A DNA stretch of 64,000 nucleotides from Jaapia argillacea MUCL 33604 (taxonomy: Eukaryota > Basidiomycota > Agaricomycetes > Jaapiales > Jaapiaceae): the NCBI GenBank assembly GCA_000697665.1, contig KL197710.1, positions 1,835,036 to 1,899,035 on the forward strand, in the 5' to 3' direction. The position numbers were made by a program, and so were the translations under genes. Shown one piece after another: positions 12,404 through 23,064 of this stretch (the first letter of the stretch is position 1; the number at the start of each line of letters is the position of its first letter). The notes beneath the pieces were generated by a model. That model was not told where the DNA came from, searched no databases, and worked only from the letters and a program-made list of their open reading frames with translations.

Positions 12404-15400
12404 CTAAAACCCTCCTCGTGACAGTCTGCTGGGTGTGCTCGGCCTCGAATTGTAGGTACCACCATAGGGAGTATTATATCCAGAGCGCGAACCAACAAAT
12501 GGAAGGCGACTTAAGCCGTACCCAGGGGATCCGCTTGGAGTGGCAGGACGAGAGTTCGAGCGAGATTGACTCGCTTGCTCGTCATGGAACCTATTCAGAA
12601 TGCGAACAATATCGCGGGTCATCACATCCAAGTCCCTGATTTCTGATTGGGAAAGACGGGAGCCTCGGGATGAGCCTTCGCCGTCTTCGTCTCCCGACTC
12701 TTCTTCTTCTTCTTCACGGCTAGGGATAGGAATAGGCATGCTTCGCAGGTGCTGGTGTCGTCGGCCCATCGTAATACCCTCGAAAACTCTCAGCATGCAA
12801 GCCTCCATGAGAATCTTAAGTCGCTGAATGTCGTCGAGAGCATCGATGTTACCAACGATCGGTAGCCAGTCGTCGCATTCGAGTCCCCGCTCTGTGACCT
12901 CGATGTTGTATGCACCGAACATGAGGTAGCTCAAAGGGTCAAGTCGAGTTGTCGTCACGATATTCTTTTGGGGAACAGCTTGTCCTGGGATGGAGATGTT
13001 TTGGCGTTTCTCAGCAAACGCGAACAACTGCTTCTGTCCTTGAATTTCTCGTGCGTCACCCTCAAATTTGCGGTTGTTGACGCTTGAGGGGTGGATAAAG
13101 ACCATCTACGTAAATAAAGTGAGTATAATATACATAACAGCCCATGGAAGTGAACACACCTTGTCTTGCTGAGTCCTATAGCCCTTCTCACCTGTCCGGA
13201 TTGCGAATTTCGGTTGCGAAGCGATAGCGATGAGACCTGCAAGCAGAGGTAGCGAGTCTCCGTTCGCGTTCAACTCGTCGGGCACCCTCAAATCCTCTGC
13301 CCTCTTCGGAACGTCGGTTTGAACTCGTCCACCAGCAGAAACGTCAATGACGCCAGCGTGATACAATGACTGTAATAGATGACGCTTGACTTTGTCCACC
13401 ATGAGCAACGTCGGTTTTGACAAGAAGTTGTCGATGCAGAACCTGTTGGCAGTGACATACTGTCCTGTACTTTGGAGAGCCCACCAAGCATTGTAAGCCT
13501 GGAGAGCAGCAAGAGCATCGGACCGGAATTCTTGAGGGGTCCACGAACTCTTCTTCTCCGAAGCTTCTCTCTTCAGATGCATAGGGCATACGAAGGGATC
13601 CCGGTTTGTGAGGAGCGCCGCAAGCGTCAAAGCTTGATCAAGGCACCTGAAGAAGCTACCATACAACACCAAACGACCCATTTGAACCTCCACAGGAAGT
13701 TGTAAAAGGACTCGTCCGAGAGAAGTGAGGTTGTTCTTGGGATCCAGGGCACCGACCATTTGAAGATCTTTGATGGCTGCTGCCACGCGTTCCTGAGCTG
13801 GAGGTTCTATGGTGGCGGCAAGAACTTCTTCTACGGTCATTTGAGGGAAATCAAGTGCCTTGACATGCATGACGACGTTGCTCAAGTCCACCCGCTTCAT
13901 CTCGACGGTCTGGTAAGGATGAAGAGCGTCTGCGCGTCGTTGACCAATGATGCCATAATATTCACCAGGTCTATGTCGTCCAGCTCGTCCCGCACGTTGG
14001 TTCAAATTCGATGAACCAACCCACGCTGAGATCAAAGAAGACATGTGTCTTTCCGGATCGTACCTCTGCTCCTTGATCTTTGCGGTGTCCACAACGTAAA
14101 CAACGTCCGGAATCGTGACCGAGGTTTCTGCAATATTGGTAGCCAAGATGATCCTCCGGACTCCTTCAGGAGGAGGTTCGAAGATAACTTGCTGTTCCGC
14201 GAGAGGGATGGTGGAGTGTAACAAATGGATGCTGAACTTCTTGGTGTTGCCAAATTCAAGACCCAACGGTCCCCCATTCAACAACGCTCGCTGAGTGCCA
14301 ATAATCTCCTCCCAACCAGGCAAGAAAACCAATACATGACCATCGTCCGTCTTTTGCAAGACATGCGAGATGGTCAATGCAATCAACGGATACGGCAACT
14401 CCAAATCGTCGCTCCTCGCTCTCGGCGTCTCGCCCCCGGAATATACAGGAGCCAACTCGGCCTCCAGATATTTCGCGACGGAATCGTCCCTAAACACCCA
14501 ACTCGTCAAGGGTGACGCCTTCAGTTGCGGCACGATATCGTCCAAATAACGCTTTTCCACAGGGAAGGACCTCCCGGGAATCTCGATAACCTTCGCCGGA
14601 GATCCGTGGTCGTCAGGGAAGTAGGTCTGGAAAAGTGTCGGGTCGATGGTGGCACTCATCAACACGATCTTCAGCGGTTTGCCCCTAGCCTTCCTATCAG
14701 CCAACAACCTCTTCAATACCACCAACAACAAGTCCGTGTCAACGTCTCTCTCGTGAACTTCATCAACAATAACATGCGTGACGTCATCCAAACCCCTCGA
14801 GTCCGCCCCCGCCGACCCACCAAGCAAATGAGACTGCATCCTCTTGAGGAAGATACCAGTCGTGCAAAAAGTAACGGAACCATTCCTCTCAGGCAACTTC
14901 GTCTCGAACCGAACTTGATATCCTATACTCCCATCTCTCCCACAGCTCTCATTCCTCTCCTTCGCCACGCGATCAGCAACGCTAATCGCAGCCAACCTTC
15001 TCGGCTGAGTGCAAATGATATTACACTTGGCGCCTTCTCCTCGATCGATATAGGAGTCAAGAATAAGTTGGGGGATTTGAGTGGTCTTGCCTGAACCAGT
15101 GGCAGCCATGCAGATGGTGACCTCGTTGGATGCGATATGCTCCAGAAGATCAGCGGAACGAGCGTAGACTGGTAGGGCAGCTCGAGTGTCGCGCATCTTG
15201 GCCATTTTGGGGTCGGCCAAGTAGCGTTCTCGGCGTTCAGCGAGTCGTTGAGACTTTTCTTTGAGATAACGGTTGTCGGGAGCGCGGAAACGAGGACCGG
15301 TAGGTGGTTGTGTAGGAACAACCTGCACCATATCCACATCCATAGCATCACCGTTTATCCCTTGACCATCCCCTCCACCACCAATCACCGGCCTATTCTT

Positions 15401-16778
15401 GAATAGCGTACTCTTCTTGATATCCCCACAAAGATCCCGGATCTCATCTCCTAAACTCTCGCTAACCCCCAAGTGAACCTTGGGCGCCATACCTAAATCC
15501 TTTCCCGTTTTTGCAGCCTCCAGAAACGTCTTCCACAACTCGGGATCACACTTCTCTAAATATTGCGTCACGTCGAGGTAGCAATTGACATTGGCCATCT
15601 TCTTGTTCGAGGCTGCACCGATACCGATGCGGCGTCCACCGACGGTCATCACCGCTTCCCATGAGCTCTTGCGAGTTGTAAAATCAACGTCTGGTTTGGG
15701 GAAGCCGTATCTGCGGCAATAGTAATCCATGAACTGCCGCGCTTGTTCGAATGTGACCGCAGTGCCGTCGGTGAGGGTGACTTGGGTAGCAGATGGAGTC
15801 TTTGAATCTTTCTTGGCGGAGGCATCGAGCTGATGAGGACAGGTCGTCAATAGGGTACAAATGAGATGAATGGACGAAACATACTATGCCTCGCTCCGCG
15901 AGCTGATAAACGGCACAAAGAGCGGCTAACCTCTCAGCAACCTTTTTGCTCGCCGCATCTCCATGAGCGACTATAATAGGTTCAGCATCTATGAAAACCG
16001 ATGTTCTGACAATTCCACAAAGGTAAACATCGTTTCCCAACACGAAAACATGCAGTAAAACTCACCGAACATATCGGCGACCATGAATGCTGACATCCTT
16101 GGAAACATATTCTGGGTTCGTCCCGTGAACGATGGCATACCAATTGCCCAGAGTCCCTTTCGGGTTCTCCGTAAACTTCTTGCCTGGGTCAACTCTCCCA
16201 AAGGTTTCAATGATGTACTTTTCATCGTGTACCTCTCCAGCAACAATAGGCAGGGCTGACCCTCTCCTACCTCCACTAAGGGAAGAAGTGCGCGAGACGG
16301 GTGCGGACGCACCGCCTGGTAGAGAGTTGGCTGTTGAACGGGAGTTACGCCAGGAGGGTTGACGGGGCGACGAGGTGGAAGCGGCATGGTGATGTTGGTG
16401 CTGACGTGAAGATGATGGAGCGTTAAAAGAAGGCATTTGGATCTCTGGAGAAAAGACTGGTCGAGCACCAGTTCCTTTGATCGAAGCGGGAGCAGGAGGT
16501 GAAGAGGCCCTATCGACTCTCGGTATTTTCGGCGGGGGAGACGGAGAAGAGACAGACGGCCACTGAACTCGTTCTTCGTTGCTTCTTTCTTCTATGCCGG
16601 CGCGGCTTGCGTAGGCGTGTGCTTGTTGGCCGTAGGGTCGTTTCAAGGAGGGATGAGACGAGGAGGATGAAGACGACGGGCCTTTTGTTGGGTCCAGTTG
16701 CATGAGGAGGAGGCGACGCCTTTGTCGAAGTGAAAAGGCAAGGCGCATAAGGAGATTCCAAGGGAATTGAGCTACCAA
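12404..16778 (-). CDS. DExH-box ATP-dependent RNA helicase with dsRNA-binding-like regions (DHX9/DHX36 group)
   Basis: This is a DEAH/RHA-type 3'-5' RNA helicase. The N-terminus (16778 to about 16280) is disordered, basic and Ser/Pro-rich. Two dsRBD-like segments follow: NPKGTLGNWYAIVHGTNPEY with its continuation at about 15900-16050, and the region around FMDYYCRRYGFPKPDVDFTT (about 15550-15740). The helicase core has Walker A GSGKTTQIPQ, the DEVH box VDEVHERDVDTD, motif III SAT, and motif VI with NQRAGRAGR. HA2 and OB-fold regions follow, with IHPSSVNNRKFEG after the last intron. The tail is rich in Glu (a GAA/GAG run) and then Ser/Arg/Gly, ending RGGF at 12404. An alternative start lies at 16703. 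Assignment to RNA helicase A versus DHX36 or DHX57 is not certain. Such proteins remodel mRNPs or structured RNA. Confidence 0.92.
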
Positions 16779-17187
16779 ATGGATGCAAAGGACAATAAAT
16801 GGGCGGTCATCGGCGTCAGGCTCATCTTGCAGTCGCTTTGCCGGTTAGGGATGGGAGTACGTACCTTTCCCTTGCTCGTCAAGACTGTCCTGCTATACCT
16901 TCAGACCGAGTGATTCCCAGATGATGGGCGGTCAGGGAGATCAGGACATGTACTTGACACTGTCCACGGCGAAGATCTGAAGCTCACTTTGCAGGCGAGA
17001 AAAATCGCCAAATTGGCGTTGACCGGCAGTTGCCGAATCAACTTCGCTTCGCGTTCCTTCCACCACTATTGTGACTCAAAATTCCAGGGGATGGCAATGG
17101 CCCGTAAGGACAAAGTAATGACAGAGGACTATTGGACTACTCCTGGACTATGCATGAGTAAATATTAGTTAGTATTGATAGGATGCA
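16779..17187. other. Intergenic region upstream of the helicase
   Basis: About 400 bases separate the dysferlin-domain gene 3' end from the helicase 5' end. No coding potential is seen. It should contain the helicase promoter and the dysferlin-domain gene terminator. Confidence 0.5.
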
Positions 17188-19353
17188 TCAATCAACGTCG
17201 TCAACACTGTAATGACCAGTCTCAACCGGTGCCTCCATCAACTTTCCCTCTTTCAATACCTCCTCCTTGCTTACCACCTTCGGCGCCTTCGCATCCCACA
17301 CTCTTCCCTTCCCAAATCCATTCGCTTTTCCTTTCCCCTTTCCCCCCTTTCCCCCCTCCGAGTCCGAACTGACTGGTGTCTTGTCCCCTCTCTCCCCAAT
17401 CGAAACGTCCTCAGCCTGCTTCCCCTCCCGCTTCTCAGAAGACTTCGTACCCTCTGCGGATCCTAGTCCTTTCCCTTCCAGCTCCGCTGCTGCTTTCAGT
17501 CGCCCTTGTCCCTTCTCCGGTTTATTGCTCCCAGTCTCATGAGCCGTCTCTGTCGTCTTCTCCCTCCCCTCCTCCAGGACCTTCTTATCATCACCGCTCA
17601 ACTCTCCTTTCCCCTCCCCTTCCAAATACATGTCGTTTCCCAACTCATGTACCAACTCCCCCCCTTTCTCGCCCCCCTTCCTACCCCTCTCCACCCCTTC
17701 CTCCCCACTCAAAGCTCCACCCTCACTAGGCCCCCCAACCTCATCCCGATAACTCCAAAAATCCAAAGTAGCAGCACTCCCACTCGCCCTCAACCTCTTC
17801 TCTTTCCCAGGCTCCAGCCCACCCCCCACTCCCAAACCAGCTTCCAAATCCTTCAACAACCCCACTCTACCGAGCAACGACAAGAAATGTGCTCTCGAGT
17901 CGGGGAAGGTGAACAACTGTAATATCTCCGAACCCTTTTTATCCACGTATTTAGCAAAAAATCGAGAGGAATAAAGACGGTGAAACTTACATGAGAACAA
18001 AGGACAGGCGCGACATACTCAGCAAGGACACTCTCACCCACCTTACTCAAAACTCGATTGGCATACTGGACTTCAGACGGCAAGGGATGCTCGTCCTCAG
18101 TCCATTGTTTCTTGATATACCCTTCCACCTCTCCGTCTCTCGCGACCCCCTTTCCTTTGACATCACGTAAAGCCAATCCTCCTTTGGCAGCCGATGCAGG
18201 TGAAAGCGAGGCAGATCTCGAAGAATTGATACTCGTACTCCCAAGACATACAGCTCCCCCAACACCTAACCACCTTCCCCACATTTCCAACATCCTCCCA
18301 TCCCGAGGTAACCTCTTCAGCACAGCGTGGCACCTCTTCCAATCACCCTCTGGGTCCCCTTGCCACACCTTCTCCAGCACATCTCCTACTTCATCGTGTT
18401 CCCCTTCATCGTTTGGAAATATTATTGATGGGGGTGGAGTAGGCCCAACCGACCCGGGTCCACTCATCTCTCCTTTATGACCATGACCACCCTTGTTCCC
18501 ACCTTCTTCATCCCCTTCCCCACCATTCCCTCTACACCTGCCACTCCTCGGCCTAACCATCAACCTAACCCATCTCCTCCTCCTAACCCATCTCACACCC
18601 CCACCAATCCCAACCCAACCCCTTCTCTTAAAAACCCAATTATACTCGAACCCATCCCAGCCTACCTCTCCATCGGCTCGCATGTCGATCATCCAGGAGG
18701 AAGAAACCCAGTGCCATGTACCGTCTGGGAGGGGATACTCGGCTAGGGAGGAGATCTTGGGTTGGGTTGCTTTGGGTGAAGAGCGAGAGTGGAGGAGGGG
18801 GATGCGGGAGGAGGATGAGGGGAGAGCGGATGAGGGACCGGAGTAGGGGAGGGTGAAAGGGGGAGGGTCTGTTGGGAGGAGGGAGAGGCGAGAGTAGTAC
18901 GGTGTCGAGAAAATCGTTGCTCTGTCACGACGTGAATTAGAATAGAAAAACGTGAATGAACTGATATGCTCACCCTCGCTGGTTCTCATACAAGATAGCC
19001 CATCGATAGATATCCCTATCCTCCGGTTCCTCCAATAACGAATCATCCAACCTGACATCCCGATCCATCAACGTAGCGATGGTCAAGACCTCCTCAGACT
19101 CAGTCGCCCTCACTCTCTCTACCACCTCGTCTGTATCCTCTGGTTCCTGTCCATAATCGAGGAAGGATGTGCGTTTCCCTTTGTTTGAGGACTTGCGAGA
19201 GCGGGGTAGACGGAGGAAGGAGGGGAGGGGGAAGTGGGACTTGGGGGCGAGGCGGAGGCGTGCTTGGTCAGCCTCTGCTGGGTCAGCGGTTTGCATCCAT
19301 GGTGGTGGGGGTGGACATGGGGGAATTGGATCTGTAGAGGGTGTAGTGGACAT
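17188..19353 (-). CDS. Dysferlin-domain protein (Spo73/TECPR1/peroxin-like)
   Basis: Three exons on the minus strand. Exon 1 (19353 leftward) ends in RDIYRWAILYENQRG, which splices to ATIFSTPYYSRLSLLP, the N-terminal dysferlin motif. Farther on, WHWVSSSWMID and the segment FEYNWVFKRRGW plus WVRRRRWVRL form the C-terminal dysferlin motif, with its repeated Trp/Arg pattern. The second intron falls after VLCSH and joins to LFTFPDSRAHFLSLLG. The tail is a long low-complexity Gly/Glu/Lys region ending SVDDVD. I see no membrane helix, unlike the Pex23/Pex30 peroxins, so a Spo73-like or TECPR1-like role in membrane shaping is more likely. That is inference. The coding strand is strikingly purine-rich. 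The start codon lies only 76 bases from that of JAC1. Confidence 0.75.
17658..17697 (-). other. Predicted G-quadruplex motif in coding strand
   Basis: On the minus (coding) strand four G-runs of 4, 4, 6 and 7 are separated by loops of 6, 6 and 7 bases, which satisfies the usual G3+N1-7 rule. It lies in the low-complexity tail of the dysferlin-domain gene, so both the DNA and the mRNA could fold. Confidence 0.6.
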
Positions 19354-19429
19354 TGCAGCTGTACATGTGTTAGCTGGACCACATTGAACTTGAATGAAAG
19401 AGGTGCAGTGACGTCACACGGCCTTTCCA
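19354..19429. promoter_or_regulatory. 76-bp bidirectional promoter with TGACGTCA palindrome
   Basis: The start codons of the dysferlin-domain gene (19353, minus) and JAC1 (19430, plus) are 76 bases apart. TGACGTCA, the full CRE/ATF-type bZIP site, is at 19409-19416, 13 bases before the JAC1 ATG. Transcription starts may overlap the opposite 5' leader or coding sequence. Confidence 0.6.
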
Positions 19430-20285
19430 ATGTTTCGTTTAGCGTTCAGCTCTGCCCTCAAGTCTTCTGCTTTTCGGTCAACCTCGCTGAAATTACCTCG
19501 CTCATCGCACAGGGCTCCCTCCATTCCAATACGTAGACCACTTTCGTCTTCATCAAATTCACAACCGTCGAAAATCTGTCCACAATGTTCCACTCCACTT
19601 CCCACAGCGCTCCCTCTCTGTCCAAAGTGCTCCTACATCGCAAATATACCGTCCACCACGCCTTATCATGATTTATTCAACTTGAACTCGGGTCACAACC
19701 CCTTCATCGTCGACACTGGGCTGTTAAAGAGGAGGTTCCTCGAAGCCCAGAGACTTTGTCATCCAGATACATGGGCAGTCAAAGCACCAGTGAGTCTACC
19801 AACATCCCTTCCGTTCATTTGACCTCATATTACATGCGCGGTGCAGCAAAAGAAATTAATAGCGGACCACATGTCCTCGTTAATAAATGAGGCATACAAG
19901 ACCCTCTCATCCCCCCTCCGGAGAGCTCAATACATCCTCGAACAGCACGGACATGAACTAAACGAAACAGACCAACTACAAGATCACGTACTCATCATGG
20001 AAATAATGGAAGTCCGAGAAGAACTGGAAGGCGCCAACACACAGGAAGAAGTGGAGGGGATTCGAGACGAGAACAGAGGTACGTCCCTTTAGATATTACC
20101 GAGTTGAGCGCTGGGGTGACTAATATGGGATTTTAGGGAAGATTGATGGTGTTGTGGAAGCTATTGAAGAGTGTATTGGGAGGGAGGATTGGGAGGGGGC
20201 GAAGAAGGAGGCTATTCGCCTTAGATATTTGGATGGTATACAGGAAGCTGCGAAGGCGTGGCCCAACTCGGTTTTTGATCACTAG
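19430..20285 (+). CDS. JAC1: Mitochondrial J-protein co-chaperone Jac1/HscB
   Basis: Jac1/HscB delivers the Isu scaffold carrying an Fe-S cluster to the mitochondrial Hsp70 and stimulates its ATPase. Residues 1 to about 45 are rich in Arg, Ser and Leu with no acidic residue, a typical mitochondrial presequence. A CPQC...CPKC zinc finger comes next, as in human HSCB but absent from yeast Jac1. The J domain carries the essential HPD in RLCHPDTW, then NEAYKTLSSPLRRAQYIL, and the HscB C-terminal helical domain follows (LEEHG-type linker, IMEVREELEGA, ending WPNSVFDH). Three exons, with introns near 19790-19850 and 20080-20137. Length of about 230 residues fits the family. Confidence 0.95.
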
Positions 20286-20561
20286 AGCTAGATGCAGCTA
20301 GAAGTTGGGTTGGTACCATAGAATAATCACTACTCGCAACTAACTTTCCATCTTCAGTCAAGGAGGAAGATCCCAGGGTAAAAAGACAGACTGGGTTTAC
20401 GGCAATCTACCTGATTCCGAAAGAGCACAGCACCGTTTCTGATGTTTGTGATTTTGATTCTGATAATTTCGAGTGAATCGCCCCGTCGTTCCATCGCATC
20501 GCCGTAGCAAAGTCTGTGCAGGTCGTCGTGATCAAACCACAGAAGGACGCGCACTGCCATA

Positions 20562-20578
20562 ACGCGTTTTCCTATAAA
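20562..20578 (+). promoter_or_regulatory. ACGCGT box next to TATAAA upstream of AGM1
   Basis: ACGCGT (20562-20567) is followed five bases later by TATAAA (20573-20578), about 90-105 bases before the AGM1 ATG at 20668. ACGCGT is the MluI cell-cycle box bound by MBF-type factors in ascomycete yeasts; its function here is inferred. Confidence 0.5.
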
Positions 20579-20667
20579 TGGACGTGATCTCCACAAGCAG
20601 CACGTTCGCAAACGCTCCTACGCCTTCTGAGCGCCTCCACAAACATCTGTAACTTCCGCCATCCACC

Positions 20668-22687
20668 ATGGCTGCACTCCCAGTCGACGCCATTTCCGAA
20701 CTATCAAACTTGCACCCCAAGCCCGAGCATATCCATTTCCAGTATGGAACCGCTGGCTTCAGGACTTTGTGCGTACCCTCTAACCAACTCCCAATACTTG
20801 AGGAACCAGATCTGACATTAAGCTCGTTAATCTTCCCATCTGATTTCTTTGTATCGATCTTGAACGCCGATTACGATACCTCGATGCTGATCGGGCCCCT
20901 GGGTTTACAGAGGAAGTACATTGGATTCTGTGTTATTCAGAGTTGGTATCCTCGCAGCTTTGAGGAGTAAGAAACTTGATGGAAAAGTCATCGGTGTGAT
21001 GGTCACCGCCTCTCACAACCCCGAACCCGTAAGCTCCCCTTCGATCCCTCTCGAAAGTACCATCACCTTATCTTTTGCTTCCCCAAGGACAATGGTGTGA
21101 AACTCGTAGATCCCCGAGGGGAGATGTTAGAGAACTCTTGGGAAGCTCATGCTACACACGTAGCAGCAGCACCTACCACAGCCGCCCTGATCGAATCCCT
21201 CTCCCATCTCGTCAAACACGCCAAAATCGATCTCTCCAAACCCGCTCGTGTCGTATACGCCCGTGACACTCGTCCTTCCGGTGCTTCGTTAGTGAAGGCG
21301 CTGGAAGATGGGTTGAAAGCGATGGGAGCTGAGACTAGGGATGCGGGGGTGACTACTACTCCGATCTTGCATTATTTGGTGAGGTGTATGAATACCAAAG
21401 GGACCAAAGAGGAGTATGGGGATGATTCGGAGGAGGGGTATATGGCTAAGCTTAGTGGTGCTTTCAAGAAGCTTGTTGTAAGCGTCGTTTCCAGGTTTGT
21501 ATCCTGCATCTTGCTGAAAGGGCTTTCTCCAGACCGGAAAGTCCGCTCTGCCACCTCTTATCATCGACTGCGCCAACGGAGTCGGCGCCCTTGCTGCAAC
21601 AGTCCTCGCCTCCCACCTCGGAGAAACCTTACATATCATCACTCTCAACGATTCCACCACTACTCCGGGAGCCCTCAACAATGCCTGCGGAGCTGATTAT
21701 GTCAAAACCACTCAACGTCTGCCCCCTTCCCTAGCCTCTTATATCCAACCTGGACAACGAGCTTGCAGCTTGGATGGAGATGCTGATCGGCTGATGTATT
21801 ATTATGCTGATGAGAGAGGCGTCTTCCATATGCTCGATGGAGATAAAATCGCAGCGCTCGTGGCGGCTTTTATCGTCGAATTGGTCAAAGGCGCTGGATT
21901 AGAGGGCGAGATTAATGTCGGCGTTGTCCAGACCGCTTATGCTAATGGTGCTTCTACCAAGTACTTGTCTGAGGTGAGTATGATTTCCGTCCGTATTGGT
22001 CGGTCACTATAGCTGAAAGTATGATAGCGCCTACCGGTGAAATGTGTCCCCACTGGGGTGAAACATCTTCACCACGCAGCCGAACACTACGACGTCGGTG
22101 TTTACTTTGAAGCCAACGGCCATGGGACCGTCCTCTTCTCCCCAGAAACCCAAGAACGTCTCTCCTCCCACTCTCCCCAAACCCCTGCTCAATCCACCGC
22201 CATCAACCACCTCCTCAACCTCATCTCCCTAATCAACCAAACAGTCGGAGACGCTCTCTCCGACATGCTCCTCGTCGAAACCGTTCTCGCTCATAAATCA
22301 TACACGGCGGTTGAATGGGATTCGCTTTATGCTGATATGCCGAATAGGTTGGTGAAGGTTGTGGTGAAGGATAGGAATATTTTTAAGACTGAGGATGCGG
22401 AGAGGAGGTTGGTTAGTCCTGTTGGGTTGCAGGGGAAGATTGATGAGCTTGTGAGGAGGTATGAGGGGGGGAGGAGTTTTGTTAGGCCTAGTGGGACGGA
22501 GGATGTGGTTAGGGTTTATGCAGAGGCGGTTGTGAAGACTCAGGCTGATGGTGAGTACCCTCTTGGTTTTTTAACATTTTGGGTGCTGATTTGGGTTTTT
22601 CGTATAGAACTTGCGTTCAGAGTTGCTGGGTTGGTTTATGATGAGACTGGTGGTGATCCTGCCAAGAGGCCCAAAGAGTTTATCTGA
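20668..22687 (+). CDS. Phosphoacetylglucosamine mutase
   Basis: This enzyme (yeast PCM1, human PGM3/AGM1) converts GlcNAc-6-P to GlcNAc-1-P, the step before UDP-GlcNAc, the precursor of chitin, N-glycans and GPI anchors. The four phosphohexomutase loops are visible: the phosphoserine loop TASHNP (about 21010), the metal loop [12 protein letters not shown] (about 21775), the sugar loop [11 protein letters not shown] (about 22110), and the phosphate loop [15 protein letters not shown] (about 22485). The N-terminus [16 protein letters not shown] leads to [13 protein letters not shown], which is spliced to a segment including [17 protein letters not shown]. At least six introns interrupt the gene. 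It is cytosolic. Codon choice shifts from C-ending to G/T-ending in the last third, without any effect on the conserved protein. Confidence 0.95.
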
Positions 22688-23064
22688 AGTGTCGATGATT
22701 CCCAGACGGTGTTGGGAGAAAGCGAGAGAAGTTGATAGGAAGTGTACCAGTACACCACCATGTAAACCAATCCGAAATTGTCTGTTGTATTCCATTCGTT
22801 CCTATTCGTTTTCGTTTCCTTGTCGGGATTTTCGCATGCGAGTTTTGTGCGAAGCCGATGCGAAGTTGGTGGAGGGTATGGGAAATTCGGAAGTGAGGTA
22901 AACATCGGAGGCAGATCGTTGGCGAGGAAGCACGCGAGACTATCGTTATTCGTGCTCCTTCCGCGAGTCATGTCTGGGCAACCCACTTGCCACTCCAAAA
23001 ATGAATTTACGTGCAAACGCTCTCTCTTGTATACCCCCATCATCTATTTGGTCGAATAAGCGAG
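22688..23064. other. Intergenic region between AGM1 and DUG3-like gene
   Basis: About 380 bases between two plus-strand genes. No coding sequence or clear motif is recognised. Confidence 0.5.

Noticed and set aside
12690-12720. TCTTCTTCTTC microsatellite
   Set aside because: It lies in the helicase coding sequence and simply encodes a Glu run in a low-complexity tail.
14525-15351. Long open frames on both strands inside the helicase gene
   Set aside because: They are shadow frames of the conserved DExH helicase core.
18477-18850. Plus-strand Pro/Thr/Ser-rich open frames (PNHQPNPSPPPNPSH type)
   Set aside because: They are antisense reads of the purine-rich dysferlin-domain gene, whose Trp/Arg motifs are conserved.
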